NCBI GenBank assembly: GCA_938009055.1 | Contig: CALLIO010000281.1 | Location: 1 to 33,482 of the forward strand | Source of the DNA: an uncultured Altererythrobacter sp. | Lineage (GTDB): Bacteria; Pseudomonadota; Alphaproteobacteria; Sphingomonadales; Sphingomonadaceae | DNA length: 33,482 bases | Direction of reading: 5' to 3' | Shown here: positions 1-8,757 of the stretch, piece by piece | How positions within the stretch are numbered: the stretch's first letter is position 1 | How the letters are laid out: every line of letters starts with the position of its first letter | The notes under the pieces: model-generated | Seen by the model: the letters and a program-made list of their open reading frames with translations, nothing else | Told to the model about the DNA's origin: nothing | Database searches by the model: none | Made by a program: the position numbers and the translations under genes

Positions 1-609
1 GACATCAATGCCGTCGCGCTTGCCACGCCATCGCAAGGTCCGGCGGGCCAGCAATTTTGGTATCTCAATTCAAACAGTCAGATCGCCGGATATGCGCTCG
101 ACAAAGCGCTCAAACAAGCCGGCAAAACGGGCTATATCGACTATTTCCAATCCCGCATCTGGTGCCCTCTTGGTAATGGCGCAGCGAAAATGTGGCTCGA
201 CCGCGAAGGCGGCTCCCCGCACTATTTCGCAGGATTGTTTGCGACAGGCCGCGATTGGGCGCGGGTCGGCGAATTGCTGCGCCAGCAAGGCAAGGCTGGC
301 GACAAACAGGTCATCTCAGCCCAAAGCCTTGAGGCAATTCTTGCCCCCTCTGCAGCCAATCCGAATTACGCTGCACACATCTGGCTGGGCAAAGAGTGGA
401 CAGCGCAGCGCCAATATTCTCCTGCCCCCATGCCGGCGGTCATCCATACACAGCCATATCTGGCCGATGATGTGATCTTCTTCGACGGATTTGGCGGACA
501 GCGGGTTTACGTGGTTCCTTCCGCCTCTTTGACAATTGTGCGAACCGGGCTGGTAAGCTTCACTTATGACGATGCGGTAATCCCAAACGCCTTGTTAGCG
601 GCTCTTTAG
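1..609 (+). CDS. Serine hydrolase, beta-lactamase (class C)-like family, C-terminal part (5' truncated by window)
   Basis: Frame 1 is open from base 1 (DINAVALATPSQGPAGQQFWYLNSNSQIAGYALDKALKQAGKTGYIDYFQSRIWCPLGNGAAKMWLDREGGSPHYFAGLFATGRDWARVGELL...) to TAG at 609; serine-hydrolase-like C-terminal pattern. Confidence 0.75.
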   Translation, partial: DINAVALATPSQGPAGQQFWYLNSNSQIAGYALDKALKQAGKTGYIDYFQSRIWCPLGNGAAKMWLDREGGSPHYFAGLFATGRDWARVGELLRQQGKAGDKQVISAQSLEAILAPSAANPNYAAHIWLGKEWTAQRQYSPAPMPAVIHTQPYLADDVIFFDGFGGQRVYVVPSASLTIVRTGLVSFTYDDAVIPNALLAAL

Positions 610-613
610 GATA

Positions 614-634
614 GCTAATCGCTGTGCGGACAAT
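614..634 (-). promoter_or_regulatory. Candidate shared operator (site A): reverse complement ATTGTCCGCACAGCGATTAGC
   Basis: 18/21 identical to site C (8758-8778) upstream of another operon of the cluster; lies between the 609 stop and the 719 start. Confidence 0.5.
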
Positions 635-718
635 GCTTCCGGGCGGCCAGTAATACCCCAAATATCGACTTAAAAGCATCTCCACGATGAACGTTTCGAG
701 TTTCTAAGGCACTGCGCA

Positions 719-1921
719 ATGAAGCAATTGAAAACCCAAATTGTAATTGCCGGAGCCGGGCCAGTTGGCGCGGTTACTGCCTATTATCTTGCGCAAAAAG
801 GCATCGATGTTGTCTTGCTGGAGGCAGGTGGCAGCAATGCTCAGGATTTGCGCGCCTCAACCTTCCATCCGCCGACATTGGAGATGCTTGACGAACTGGG
901 CATCACTCAAAAACTGATCGACAAGGGACTGAAAGCGCCCATTTTTCACTTTCGCGAGCGCAAGACGGGCGAGGTCATCGACTTTGACCTCAGTGAAATT
1001 TCGGATCGGACCAAATTCCCGTTCCGGATTCAGTGTGAGCAATATCACCTTTCCTCCATGCTTTCCTCTGAACTAGAGAATAGCGAGAAGGCGCAAGTTC
1101 TGTTCAATCACCGCGTGGTTGGTTTCCACCAAAACAGCGGCGGTGTGGAAGTCTATGCAGAAGCGCCGGAATCGATCATCAAAATCGAGGCCGATTATCT
1201 GATTGGCGCAGATGGTTCGAACAGCATCATTCGCAAATGGCTGGAAACCGATTTTATCGGCTTCACCTATCCTGAAAAGTTCCTGTGCTTCAGCACTGAG
1301 GAACCGATTGAGGAGACAATCCCCAATCTCAGCTACGTCAACTACGTCTCTGATCCCAAGGAATGGCTGGTGCTGTTGCGGGTCCCGAAACTATGGCGCG
1401 TGCTGGTTCCGGCGACCGAAGAGCAAAGCGATGCATTCCTGACCTCTGACACTCATAAGTCCGAAGTCTTTGACCGACTCATTGGCAATGGAGCCGGCGT
1501 GGAAACCAAACACCGGACAATTTACCGCGTCCATCAAAGGGTCGCCAAGAAATTCGTCCATGACCGGGTCATCATCATTGGCGATGCGGCGCATTTGAAC
1601 AATCCCATCGGCGGCTTCGGCATGAACAGCGGCATCCATGATGCGGTCAATCTATGCGAGAAGCTTGAGCGGATTTACTCTGGTTCGGATGCTGACGAAT
1701 TGCTGGGCAAGTTCGAACGCCAGCGGCACAAGACAACGCATGACTTCATTCAGGCGCAGACGATCCGCAATATGGAATATCTCTCCCAAGGGGACAGTTC
1801 CGAGCATCAATTGCGCAAGTCAGAGATGGAACGCAATCGGAATGATGTTGAACTGCGCCGCTCCTACCTCTTGCGTCAATCGATGATCGAAAGCCTTGAA
1901 CAGCAAAAAGCCATCGTGTGA
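719..1921 (+). CDS. FAD-dependent aromatic-ring-type monooxygenase (PHBH/UbiH/MhpA-like fold)
   Basis: N-terminal Rossmann motif IVIAGAGPVGAVTAYYLAQKGIDVVLLEA and FAD motif VIIIGDAAHLNNPIGGFGMNSGIHDAVNL. Confidence 0.85.
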   Translation: MKQLKTQIVIAGAGPVGAVTAYYLAQKGIDVVLLEAGGSNAQDLRASTFHPPTLEMLDELGITQKLIDKGLKAPIFHFRERKTGEVIDFDLSEISDRTKFPFRIQCEQYHLSSMLSSELENSEKAQVLFNHRVVGFHQNSGGVEVYAEAPESIIKIEADYLIGADGSNSIIRKWLETDFIGFTYPEKFLCFSTEEPIEETIPNLSYVNYVSDPKEWLVLLRVPKLWRVLVPATEEQSDAFLTSDTHKSEVFDRLIGNGAGVETKHRTIYRVHQRVAKKFVHDRVIIIGDAAHLNNPIGGFGMNSGIHDAVNLCEKLERIYSGSDADELLGKFERQRHKTTHDFIQAQTIRNMEYLSQGDSSEHQLRKSEMERNRNDVELRRSYLLRQSMIESLEQQKAIV

Positions 1922-1954
1922 CATGCTAGGGGCTAGCGAGCAGGAGCCTGTGAC

Positions 1955-2722
1955 ATGCCGTTAAAGCCCAGACCATTCCCCGATGCACAAGGCCACAGAG
2001 CCTTGTTCGGCGTGCTTGGCCCTTCGACCAACACAATCGTCCAGCCCGACTTTGACGATATGCGCCCGGTCGGTGTTACCAATCATTATAGCCGCATTGT
2101 CGTCGATGATGCGCAGGCAATCTCTGACGAAAGTTTTATGGCTGGCACGCTGGAAATCTCGCGCAATACGCTCGATGCGGTGCGCGGCGTATTGACCTGC
2201 AATCCTGACTTTCTGGTCATGGGGATGTCCGCTGTCACATTCTACGGCGGCGCAAAGGGCGCGCAGGAATGGCGTGAGAATATTGAGAGCGAAGCGGGCC
2301 TAAAGCTGTGCACCGGCTCCCAATCTTTGATTGAGGCCTTCAACGCCTATGGCGGGATCAAGCGGATCGCTGTGCTTTCGCCCTATTTCCCTTCGGCCAA
2401 TGCGCAAGTTTCCCATTTCATGTCCGATCACGGGATCGAAGTGGTGCGCGATATCTGTCTGCGCTGTCCCAGCTGGACAAGCATTGCGCAAGTGAGCACC
2501 GCAACCCTGCGCGATCAGCTCAAAACGCTGGATGGCGATGATGTCGATGCGCTGGTTCAGGTCGGCACGAATTTGTCGATGACACGGCTGGCCGCAGCTG
2601 CCGAAATGTATCTCGGCAAGCCTGTGATTGCGATCAACACTGCGACCTATTGGAATGCGCTGAGGCAAAATGGGATCAGCGACAAAATCGCCGGTTTCGG
2701 CAGGCTGCTTGAAGAGTTTTGA
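1955..2722 (+). CDS. Maleate cis-trans isomerase / Asp-Glu racemase superfamily protein (atypical active site)
   Basis: FGVLGPSTNTIVQPDFDDMRPVG start, IAVLSPYFPSAN, GKPVIAINTATYWNALRQNGI end, as in the maleate isomerase/arylmalonate decarboxylase family; canonical Cys positions appear substituted. Confidence 0.75.
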   Translation: MPLKPRPFPDAQGHRALFGVLGPSTNTIVQPDFDDMRPVGVTNHYSRIVVDDAQAISDESFMAGTLEISRNTLDAVRGVLTCNPDFLVMGMSAVTFYGGAKGAQEWRENIESEAGLKLCTGSQSLIEAFNAYGGIKRIAVLSPYFPSANAQVSHFMSDHGIEVVRDICLRCPSWTSIAQVSTATLRDQLKTLDGDDVDALVQVGTNLSMTRLAAAAEMYLGKPVIAINTATYWNALRQNGISDKIAGFGRLLEEF

Positions 2723-2741
2723 TGCCGGCGAAGGATTGGAA

Positions 2742-3602
2742 ATGAGCGCAGCCCTCATCCGCGAACGCGCCTTGTCCGATGATATATTGGTCGCGCCGGG
2801 CGTCTACGACATGATGTCGCTGCTCCTCGCAAATCGCCACGGCTTTGGGGCGCATTATCTTTCTGGATATTGGAACGCGGCAGCGACAATGGGCGAGCCC
2901 GATCTCAGCATCGCTGGCTATCGCGATTTCATCACGCCGTTTGCTCGCATGGCAGAAAAAAGCACCGCGCCGCTTATTGCTGATGCCGATACGGGCTTTG
3001 GCAGTCTGGCTAGCCTCGATCATTGTGTGAGAGGATATCAGCGTGCTGGCATCGCGGCGATCCAGCTTGAAGATCAGCCCTTTCCAAAGAAATGCGGTCA
3101 TTTTGATGGGGTGCCCGTGGTTCCGGCAGCTGAAATGTGCGCGCGGATCAAGGTTGCCGTCGAAGCGCGCGAAGAGGGTGATATGGTCATCATAGCTCGC
3201 ACTGATGCATGCGGCGCAGAAGGATTAGCGAGCGCAATTGATCGGCTGCACTCTTATGCTGAAGCGGGTGCTGATTGGCTCTTTTTAGAAGCACCGCCCT
3301 CTCGCGAGGATATGGCCCATGCGGCCGGGTCGCTCGAATTGCCTTTGATGATAAACGCAGCCCATGGCGGAAAGACACCGATCCTGAAGCCGTCTGAATA
3401 TCAAGCGCTTGGCGTTTCAGTGGTAATCTATCCTGCGGGCGCGCCGCTCAGCGCTTCTGCCGCAGCTGAAAAGTTCTTCACCGGCCTCACCCAAGATGAC
3501 GCCAATCCCAATGGCGAGGATTGGTTCGAATTTAGCGAGATGAACGAGCTGATGGGAAAAGAGCGGATAGAGGAATTGCAAAAACGCTTTGGCAGCGCCT
3601 GA
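2742..3602 (+). CDS. Isocitrate lyase / PEP mutase superfamily carbon-carbon lyase (2,3-dimethylmalate lyase / methylisocitrate lyase-like)
   Basis: LIADADTGFGS, AIQLEDQPFPKKCGH (lyase KKCGH motif), IIARTDA. ATG at 2742 preferred over the 2670 ORF start because it avoids overlap with the upstream gene. Confidence 0.85.
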   Translation: MSAALIRERALSDDILVAPGVYDMMSLLLANRHGFGAHYLSGYWNAAATMGEPDLSIAGYRDFITPFARMAEKSTAPLIADADTGFGSLASLDHCVRGYQRAGIAAIQLEDQPFPKKCGHFDGVPVVPAAEMCARIKVAVEAREEGDMVIIARTDACGAEGLASAIDRLHSYAEAGADWLFLEAPPSREDMAHAAGSLELPLMINAAHGGKTPILKPSEYQALGVSVVIYPAGAPLSASAAAEKFFTGLTQDDANPNGEDWFEFSEMNELMGKERIEELQKRFGSA

Positions 3603-3608
3603 GCCGCT

Positions 3609-4526
3609 TTAGTCCATGCGCCCTTCTGCAATCGTCAGATCACGGCCAATTAATGTCGCTGTCTCCCGCAAATCGGCGAGATAACGCGCTGCAACATCCA
3701 CATTGGTCATGGTCGAGGCGAAATAGATGAGGGTCAGCGTGCCCACGACATCGCCATCACCGTTTCTGAAAATCGGTACTGCAATCGAAGAGGTCTTACC
3801 GGCATCGGCCGTGTAAGTGTTGCGATTGTGGACGGCGTAACCCTTGGCGCGAATATCTTCCAGCACGGCATTGTCACCAACCAGCACCAGACCAACGCGC
3901 GAGGTATCATTCTCCGTCATGCGCCAACCCTCGACAATCGCTTCAAGCTCAGTCTCGTCGCAATGGGCGATATAGGCTTTACCGGATGCGCATTCGGAAA
4001 TGGGCAAGGTGTATCCGGCGTAGTAATTGGTGAAGGTCAGGCTGGTCTGGCCATGAGTGGAATCGCGCACCATCATGCTGGTGCCCACGCGCGTCGCCAG
4101 TGAGATCGGCCAATTCACATGCTCGGTTAGATTGACAAGATGATCGCGCGCGACCGTTACCAAAGCATCTTCGGCCTGATAGCCGGTCGACAATGTCTGG
4201 ACGAGCGCGGTTGCGCGATACCGTTTGCGCGATGGTTCGCGCTCGATCATGCCTTCATGGATCAATGTTTGAACGATGCGGCACGCTGTTGGATAAGGGA
4301 CTTCAGCAGCGCGCGAAATCTCCATCATCGAAATCGGCCCGATCCGGTTCACCGCCTGGATCACAGACAAGCCCCGGCTTATCGCTCTGATGGGTACGCC
4401 GCGATCTAGTTTTGATTCAGCCACATTCGCCTCGCTGGCAGATCCTGAACTTTCATTTTTATCTTCGCCAAAGTCGCTTTGCAACGGATCGGTAGACACG
4501 GTCTCTTCGCCAAATGAATAGTCCAT
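3609..4526 (-). CDS. IclR-family transcriptional regulator
   Basis: N-terminal HTH (GPISMMEISRAAEVPYPTACRIVQTLIHEGMIER) plus IclR effector domain (SECASGKAYIAH...). ATG at 4526 preferred over 4562 to avoid a larger overlap with the SDR gene. Confidence 0.9.
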   Translation of the reverse strand: MDYSFGEETVSTDPLQSDFGEDKNESSGSASEANVAESKLDRGVPIRAISRGLSVIQAVNRIGPISMMEISRAAEVPYPTACRIVQTLIHEGMIEREPSRKRYRATALVQTLSTGYQAEDALVTVARDHLVNLTEHVNWPISLATRVGTSMMVRDSTHGQTSLTFTNYYAGYTLPISECASGKAYIAHCDETELEAIVEGWRMTENDTSRVGLVLVGDNAVLEDIRAKGYAVHNRNTYTADAGKTSSIAVPIFRNGDGDVVGTLTLIYFASTMTNVDVAARYLADLRETATLIGRDLTIAEGRMD

Positions 4527-4533
4527 GCTTGCC

Positions 4534-5373
4534 TCAATGCATCTCTTCGCCGCCAGAGACATTCATCGCTTCGCCTGTCACATAGGCGGCATCATCACTC
4601 GCCAGCCATGCGCAGGCAGCGGCAATATCACTGGGAAGGCCGGTTCGCCCTGACGGGTTTCTCACGCGCATATCGGCGAGATAGTCATCGACATTCGCAA
4701 AGCCCTTATACTCAGCGAAATAGGCGTTCTGCTTTTCGCCCAGCCCTGTTGTCACATGGTTGGGGCACACGGCGTTGACGGTGATCTTCTGGGGCGCAAG
4801 CTCCACTGCGGCCGAACGCGTAAGCCCGATCATCCCGTGTTTGGAGCTGCAATATGGCACCATATGCGGAAATCCGCTCTTTGCCGCTTGGCTCGCGATA
4901 TTGATGATCCGGCCCGGTTTGCCTGCGCCAACCATATGTGCCGCCGCAGCCCTGGTGCAATGAAATGCGCCGGAAAGATTGACGTCGATCACAGCGCGCC
5001 ATTCATCCGCATTTGTATCAAGCAGCGACTTCATAATATAGCCGATCCCGGCATTGTTGATCAACACATCAACCCCGCCAAAATGCTTCGAAGCTGCATC
5101 AACCATTGCCTGACAGCTATCCTCATCGCGCACATCACATGCGACGGTCATCGCCTGTCCGCCGCGCGAGATCAGCTCTTGGGCAACCTCTTCCATTTCC
5201 GCAGTCGAGCCAATGTGGTCAGCGCCCATATGTTCCGCTGGCGCGCCAATGTCAGAGACTACGCAATTGGCGCCTTCGTCGGCGAACCTTTGCAAGATCC
5301 CTTGCCCCAGCCCCTTGTGCCGGCCAGAGCCAGTGACGATCACGGTTTTCCCTGTAAAGCGCGCCATGGTCAC
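4534..5373 (-). CDS. Short-chain dehydrogenase/reductase (SDR)
   Basis: VTGSGRHKGLGQGI, INNAGIG, YCSSKHGMIGLTRSAAVELAPQKITVNAVCP. Confidence 0.9.
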   Translation of the reverse strand: MTMARFTGKTVIVTGSGRHKGLGQGILQRFADEGANCVVSDIGAPAEHMGADHIGSTAEMEEVAQELISRGGQAMTVACDVRDEDSCQAMVDAASKHFGGVDVLINNAGIGYIMKSLLDTNADEWRAVIDVNLSGAFHCTRAAAAHMVGAGKPGRIINIASQAAKSGFPHMVPYCSSKHGMIGLTRSAAVELAPQKITVNAVCPNHVTTGLGEKQNAYFAEYKGFANVDDYLADMRVRNPSGRTGLPSDIAAACAWLASDDAAYVTGEAMNVSGGEEMH

Positions 5374-5675
5374 AGCGCCCCGGTCAGGATGAATTCGGGA
5401 TTGTCGGCAAAATCGCCAAAGGCTGCTGCGACTTTCTGGAAAGCCTCGGTCGAGGTTTGCGCGCCGAACGCATCCATATCATTTACATCGATAATCTCGA
5501 CATATTCATAGCTTGGCGCGCCATCGCTTCCGAGAAGTCCTGCCGACTTGAAGACGGCAAACTCATCCACTGATGACAAAGCATTGACCCCGGGAATATC
5601 GACCGACTTTGCCCATTCTTCATAGGCTGCGATATCCGCATCGGGCTTGAGGTTGAACAGGACAATAATCTTCAT
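5370..5675 (-). CDS. Small dimeric alpha/beta-barrel-like protein, REDY/HapK-like
   Basis: MKIIVLFNLKPDADIAAYEEWAKSVDIPGVNALSSVDEFAVFKSAGLLG...YEYVEIIDVNDMDAFG; resembles the HapK/RedY family from memory. 4-bp overlap with the SDR gene; start at the internal ATG 5675 preferred. Confidence 0.6.
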   Translation of the reverse strand: MKIIVLFNLKPDADIAAYEEWAKSVDIPGVNALSSVDEFAVFKSAGLLGSDGAPSYEYVEIIDVNDMDAFGAQTSTEAFQKVAAAFGDFADNPEFILTGAL

Positions 5676-5744
5676 GGCGTCTTCCCCATTTGGCAAAGCA
5701 ATACGCTACGCAGCGCCGCGTGGGTGATAGCAGGCTTCGGTCAA

Positions 5745-5765
5745 TTTAATCGCACAGCGGATATA
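5745..5765 (+). promoter_or_regulatory. Candidate shared operator (site B): TTTAATCGCACAGCGGATATA
   Basis: 16/21 identical to site C with a perfect TCGCACAGCG core; lies between the HapK-SDR-IclR operon and the divergent 120-aa ORF. Confidence 0.45.
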
Positions 5766-5838
5766 TGGCGGCGCTTTGCGTTACGCCGCGATGCCATGAG
5801 TTAGCACTGCACTGTCAATTGAACGGAGAATTGGGGCC

Positions 5839-6201
5839 ATGAGCGACGACCCGATGGACTGGATATCCCTTGCTGGCAAAAAAGCGAAGGGCAAGCGCCC
5901 AGCTTATTTCGATGCGCCGGAAAACGAGCGGATGTTGTCCATTCTGATGGCGCTCGTCGCTGAAGTGTCGGTGGTCCGGGAACGGCTGGATACGGTCGAA
6001 CGCGTGCTCGATAAAAAGGGCTCGATTAGCCGCGAAGATATCGAAGCCTACACGCCCGACCGCGACGAAGCTTACGAACGCGGCCTTAAGACCCGCGAAT
6101 ACATCGCCCGCGTGATGCGCGGCGTGCAGCAATCGATGGAAGCCATGCAGAAAAGCGAGCCTGATCTTGAACAGGTCAGCAAGGAAATCCGCGACAGCTA
6201 A
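5839..6201 (+). CDS. Hypothetical protein, 120 aa, charged and helical
   Basis: Complete ORF filling the gap between two minus-strand units; Glu/Arg/Lys-rich helical sequence (MLSILMALVAEVSVVRERLDTVERVLDKK...). Confidence 0.7.
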   Translation: MSDDPMDWISLAGKKAKGKRPAYFDAPENERMLSILMALVAEVSVVRERLDTVERVLDKKGSISREDIEAYTPDRDEAYERGLKTREYIARVMRGVQQSMEAMQKSEPDLEQVSKEIRDS

Positions 6202-6209
6202 AGCGCTGC

Positions 6210-7130
6210 TCAGCCCGCCTGCGATTGGTCCAGCAAAGCCTCACCTGTTGCAAAGCCAATGCGGGCATTTTCTGCCAATTCCTCAATCAACTGTTCGAAC
6301 GCACCAATCCGGAACGGTAGCCCGCTGATATAGGGCGTGAGATGCAAGGGCAGCATCCGCCCGCCATATTCCGCCGCCTCTTCCAGCAGCCAGTCGCTCG
6401 CGTCGCGAATTTGCTCGGCATAGCTGTCCATCGAATGCTGTTGCACATTGATGATCTGGCGATCTGATAGTTCATGATTGAGCGGGATATTGGTGATCGG
6501 CCCGCTGGCTGTGTCGAATTGGTAGGGCAGCTCGTCATTGACCCAATCGCACATATAGCGTGCCCCGGCCTCTACCAACAGGCGCGGCGTATTGAAGCTT
6601 TGCGAACGCGCAATGGAAAGCCAACCTTGCGGGCGCTTACCAGTCGCGCTTTCGAGCAGATCAAAACTCTTGGCGATCAGCTCGCTCTCGCGCGTTTCAT
6701 CCATGCCGCCGGCGATTGTGCCGTTCATATCAACCGAATGCGCGATAATCTCGTGCCCGCCTGAAACAATGTCAGCGGCAAGCTGGGGATAGCGCTGCGC
6801 CAAAGCTGCGTTCATCGCTACCGAAACCGCGATACCGCGCTTCTCGAATGCATCAAGCAAGCGGTAAATGCCGATCCGCGTCCCATATTCGCGCGCAGTA
6901 TAATGGCGATAATCGGGATAAGCGGTCTGCATGTGCCCGGGAGCGCGAAACGGATCATCGTTTGGCACCATCGGGAAATATTCAAGGCTGATGACCGGCC
7001 AAACCAGAAGTTCCTTGCCATCATCCCAGGCGATCTTGGGACGAGAAAAGAGATTGCTATAGGGATAGAAATCATGGTCCATCCCCCGTTTGCGCTTAGG
7101 ATATTCGATGTATTCAGGATCAAGGCTCAT
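6210..7130 (-). CDS. Polysaccharide deacetylase (NodB/PuuE-like) family hydrolase, paralog 1
   Basis: LVWPVISLEYFP, HEIIAHSVDMNGTI, GKRPQGWLSIARSQSFNTPRLLVEAGARYMCDWVNDELPY; PuuE-like pattern. Confidence 0.8.
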   Translation of the reverse strand: MSLDPEYIEYPKRKRGMDHDFYPYSNLFSRPKIAWDDGKELLVWPVISLEYFPMVPNDDPFRAPGHMQTAYPDYRHYTAREYGTRIGIYRLLDAFEKRGIAVSVAMNAALAQRYPQLAADIVSGGHEIIAHSVDMNGTIAGGMDETRESELIAKSFDLLESATGKRPQGWLSIARSQSFNTPRLLVEAGARYMCDWVNDELPYQFDTASGPITNIPLNHELSDRQIINVQQHSMDSYAEQIRDASDWLLEEAAEYGGRMLPLHLTPYISGLPFRIGAFEQLIEELAENARIGFATGEALLDQSQAG

Positions 7131-8008
7131 ACGCTTTGCTCCTCAAAACTATCGACAATGGCGCCTGCCGTGGTGATCCATGCCCTGCCGTCCCCCGCAA
7201 TATGTTCAAGCACGCGCTCAAACGCGCCGATCCGGTGCGGCTGCCCGATCAAATAGCTGTGCAGCGGAATGCACATGACTGTGCCTGAATTCGCGCCTTC
7301 ATCAGCCAGTCGGTCATATTGGCGGATCAACGTGTCGGCATATTCGCGCGGCGACATATTGTAGATGAAAAAGCCATAATGGTCATTCACCTCAAGCGAG
7401 TAGGGAATGGCTGTCAGGCTACCTTTGGCGACATTGATTTGGGTCGGTTGATCGTCGTGATAAAGGTCGCATGTGTAATCAAGCCCATACTCTGCCAGCA
7501 GATCAAGCGTGCGCGGCGTATGGGTCAGCGCCGGCGCCAGCCAGCCGCGAATGCGCTGACCAGTGGCGCGCTCGACCGTTGCTATCGAATCCTCGATAAT
7601 TGCACGCTCTTGCGCCTCGTCCATGCCGTAAGAATAGCGGGTGTTGTAAATGCCGTGGCTGAAGAACTCCCAGCCGCGATCCCGCGCATCTGCGACGACT
7701 TCGGGGATGTGATCGCATAGAGCAACCGATAGGCTGACCGAGCCAGGAAATCCGTGACGGCTCATCATCTCTGCCATGCGCCAATGCGATATGCGATTGG
7801 CATGATCACGGTGACTGTATCCAACCACATCGGGATGCGGCTTGGGCCAAGATTTGCGATTCGGATTAGCCGGAGGGTCTAGCTCGTAAAATTCCAGATT
7901 AGGCGCGACCCAAACAGCGCAAGTCTTACCTTCAGGCCAAACCAGTTTGCGCCGCCCGCGATAGGGTTGGTACTCGTACAGCCCCGGATCGCTCTTTTGC
8001 GCGCTCAT
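7127..8008 (-). CDS. Polysaccharide deacetylase (NodB/PuuE-like) family hydrolase, paralog 2
   Basis: CAVWVAPNLEFYELDPP, WEFFSHGIYNTRYSYG, GWLAPALTHTPRTLDLLAEYGLDYTCDLYHDDQPT, IPLHSYLIGQPHRIGAF. 4-bp overlap with paralog 1. Confidence 0.85.
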   Translation of the reverse strand: MSAQKSDPGLYEYQPYRGRRKLVWPEGKTCAVWVAPNLEFYELDPPANPNRKSWPKPHPDVVGYSHRDHANRISHWRMAEMMSRHGFPGSVSLSVALCDHIPEVVADARDRGWEFFSHGIYNTRYSYGMDEAQERAIIEDSIATVERATGQRIRGWLAPALTHTPRTLDLLAEYGLDYTCDLYHDDQPTQINVAKGSLTAIPYSLEVNDHYGFFIYNMSPREYADTLIRQYDRLADEGANSGTVMCIPLHSYLIGQPHRIGAFERVLEHIAGDGRAWITTAGAIVDSFEEQSV

Positions 8009-8691
8009 CCATGAGCCTCCAGCCAGTCGATAACCGTGCTGACCGGTTCAACATCGGCATATTTGATCTGCAAATCGGTGAGATTGGCGAAATGATAACT
8101 CTCGTGCTTATCCGCGCATGTCTCGATCGGAACAATGGTGCGATAGCCATAGCTTAGTGCATCGACAGCAGTCGCCCGAACGCAGCCCGAAGTAGAGCCA
8201 CCGGTCACAATCACTGTATCCACCTTGTGCCAGGTCAGATAGCTTGCCAGCTGCGTTTCGAAAAAGGCGCTGGGCATCCGCTTGGTATAGCACAGATCAT
8301 CGCTGCCAATTTCGCAGCGCGGGTCAAATTCGTGGCGCGGCGATCCATAGCGAATGTTCTGGAGCGAATCTTCTGTATCGGTGCGCGTTCCCCAAACGCC
8401 TGCATCACTCGCATCATTCTTATAGGCCACGCGGCTCCAGATAACCGGCATTCCCTCCGCGCGGGCAAGGCTGGAGATCGTATTGATATATTCGATCTGA
8501 CGCGGATCGGTTTCATACGCAGTTTTGAACATGTCGGTGCGCGTATAAGCCTGCTGGACATCGACATTGACGATCGCAAGCTTTGAACCAAAGCCAAACT
8601 TCTTGCGAGCCGGATTGGCCATCAGCTCCTCGAAAATCTGGCGCGCTGTCCGGCCATCCTCGACCATCTTTGTGCCAATTTGTGCCATCAT
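8005..8691 (-). CDS. Cysteine hydrolase, isochorismatase / N-carbamoylsarcosine amidase-like family
   Basis: LAIVNVDVQQAYTR (Asp), CYTKRMPSAFFETQL (Lys), VIVTGGSTSGCVRATAVDALSYGY (Cys): all three triad positions visible. 4-bp overlap with paralog 2. Confidence 0.87.
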   Translation of the reverse strand: MMAQIGTKMVEDGRTARQIFEELMANPARKKFGFGSKLAIVNVDVQQAYTRTDMFKTAYETDPRQIEYINTISSLARAEGMPVIWSRVAYKNDASDAGVWGTRTDTEDSLQNIRYGSPRHEFDPRCEIGSDDLCYTKRMPSAFFETQLASYLTWHKVDTVIVTGGSTSGCVRATAVDALSYGYRTIVPIETCADKHESYHFANLTDLQIKYADVEPVSTVIDWLEAHG

Positions 8692-8757
8692 AAGCCTCCC
8701 GAGGTTACTCCAACGCTATGCGACGCTGCGCAGCCGCGAAGCAGGTGTATTGCCCTA

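Noticed and set aside
4756-5511. 251-aa plus-strand ORF
   Set aside because: Antisense to the convincing SDR and HapK-like genes; the translation has no family motifs and looks like a GC-rich shadow ORF.
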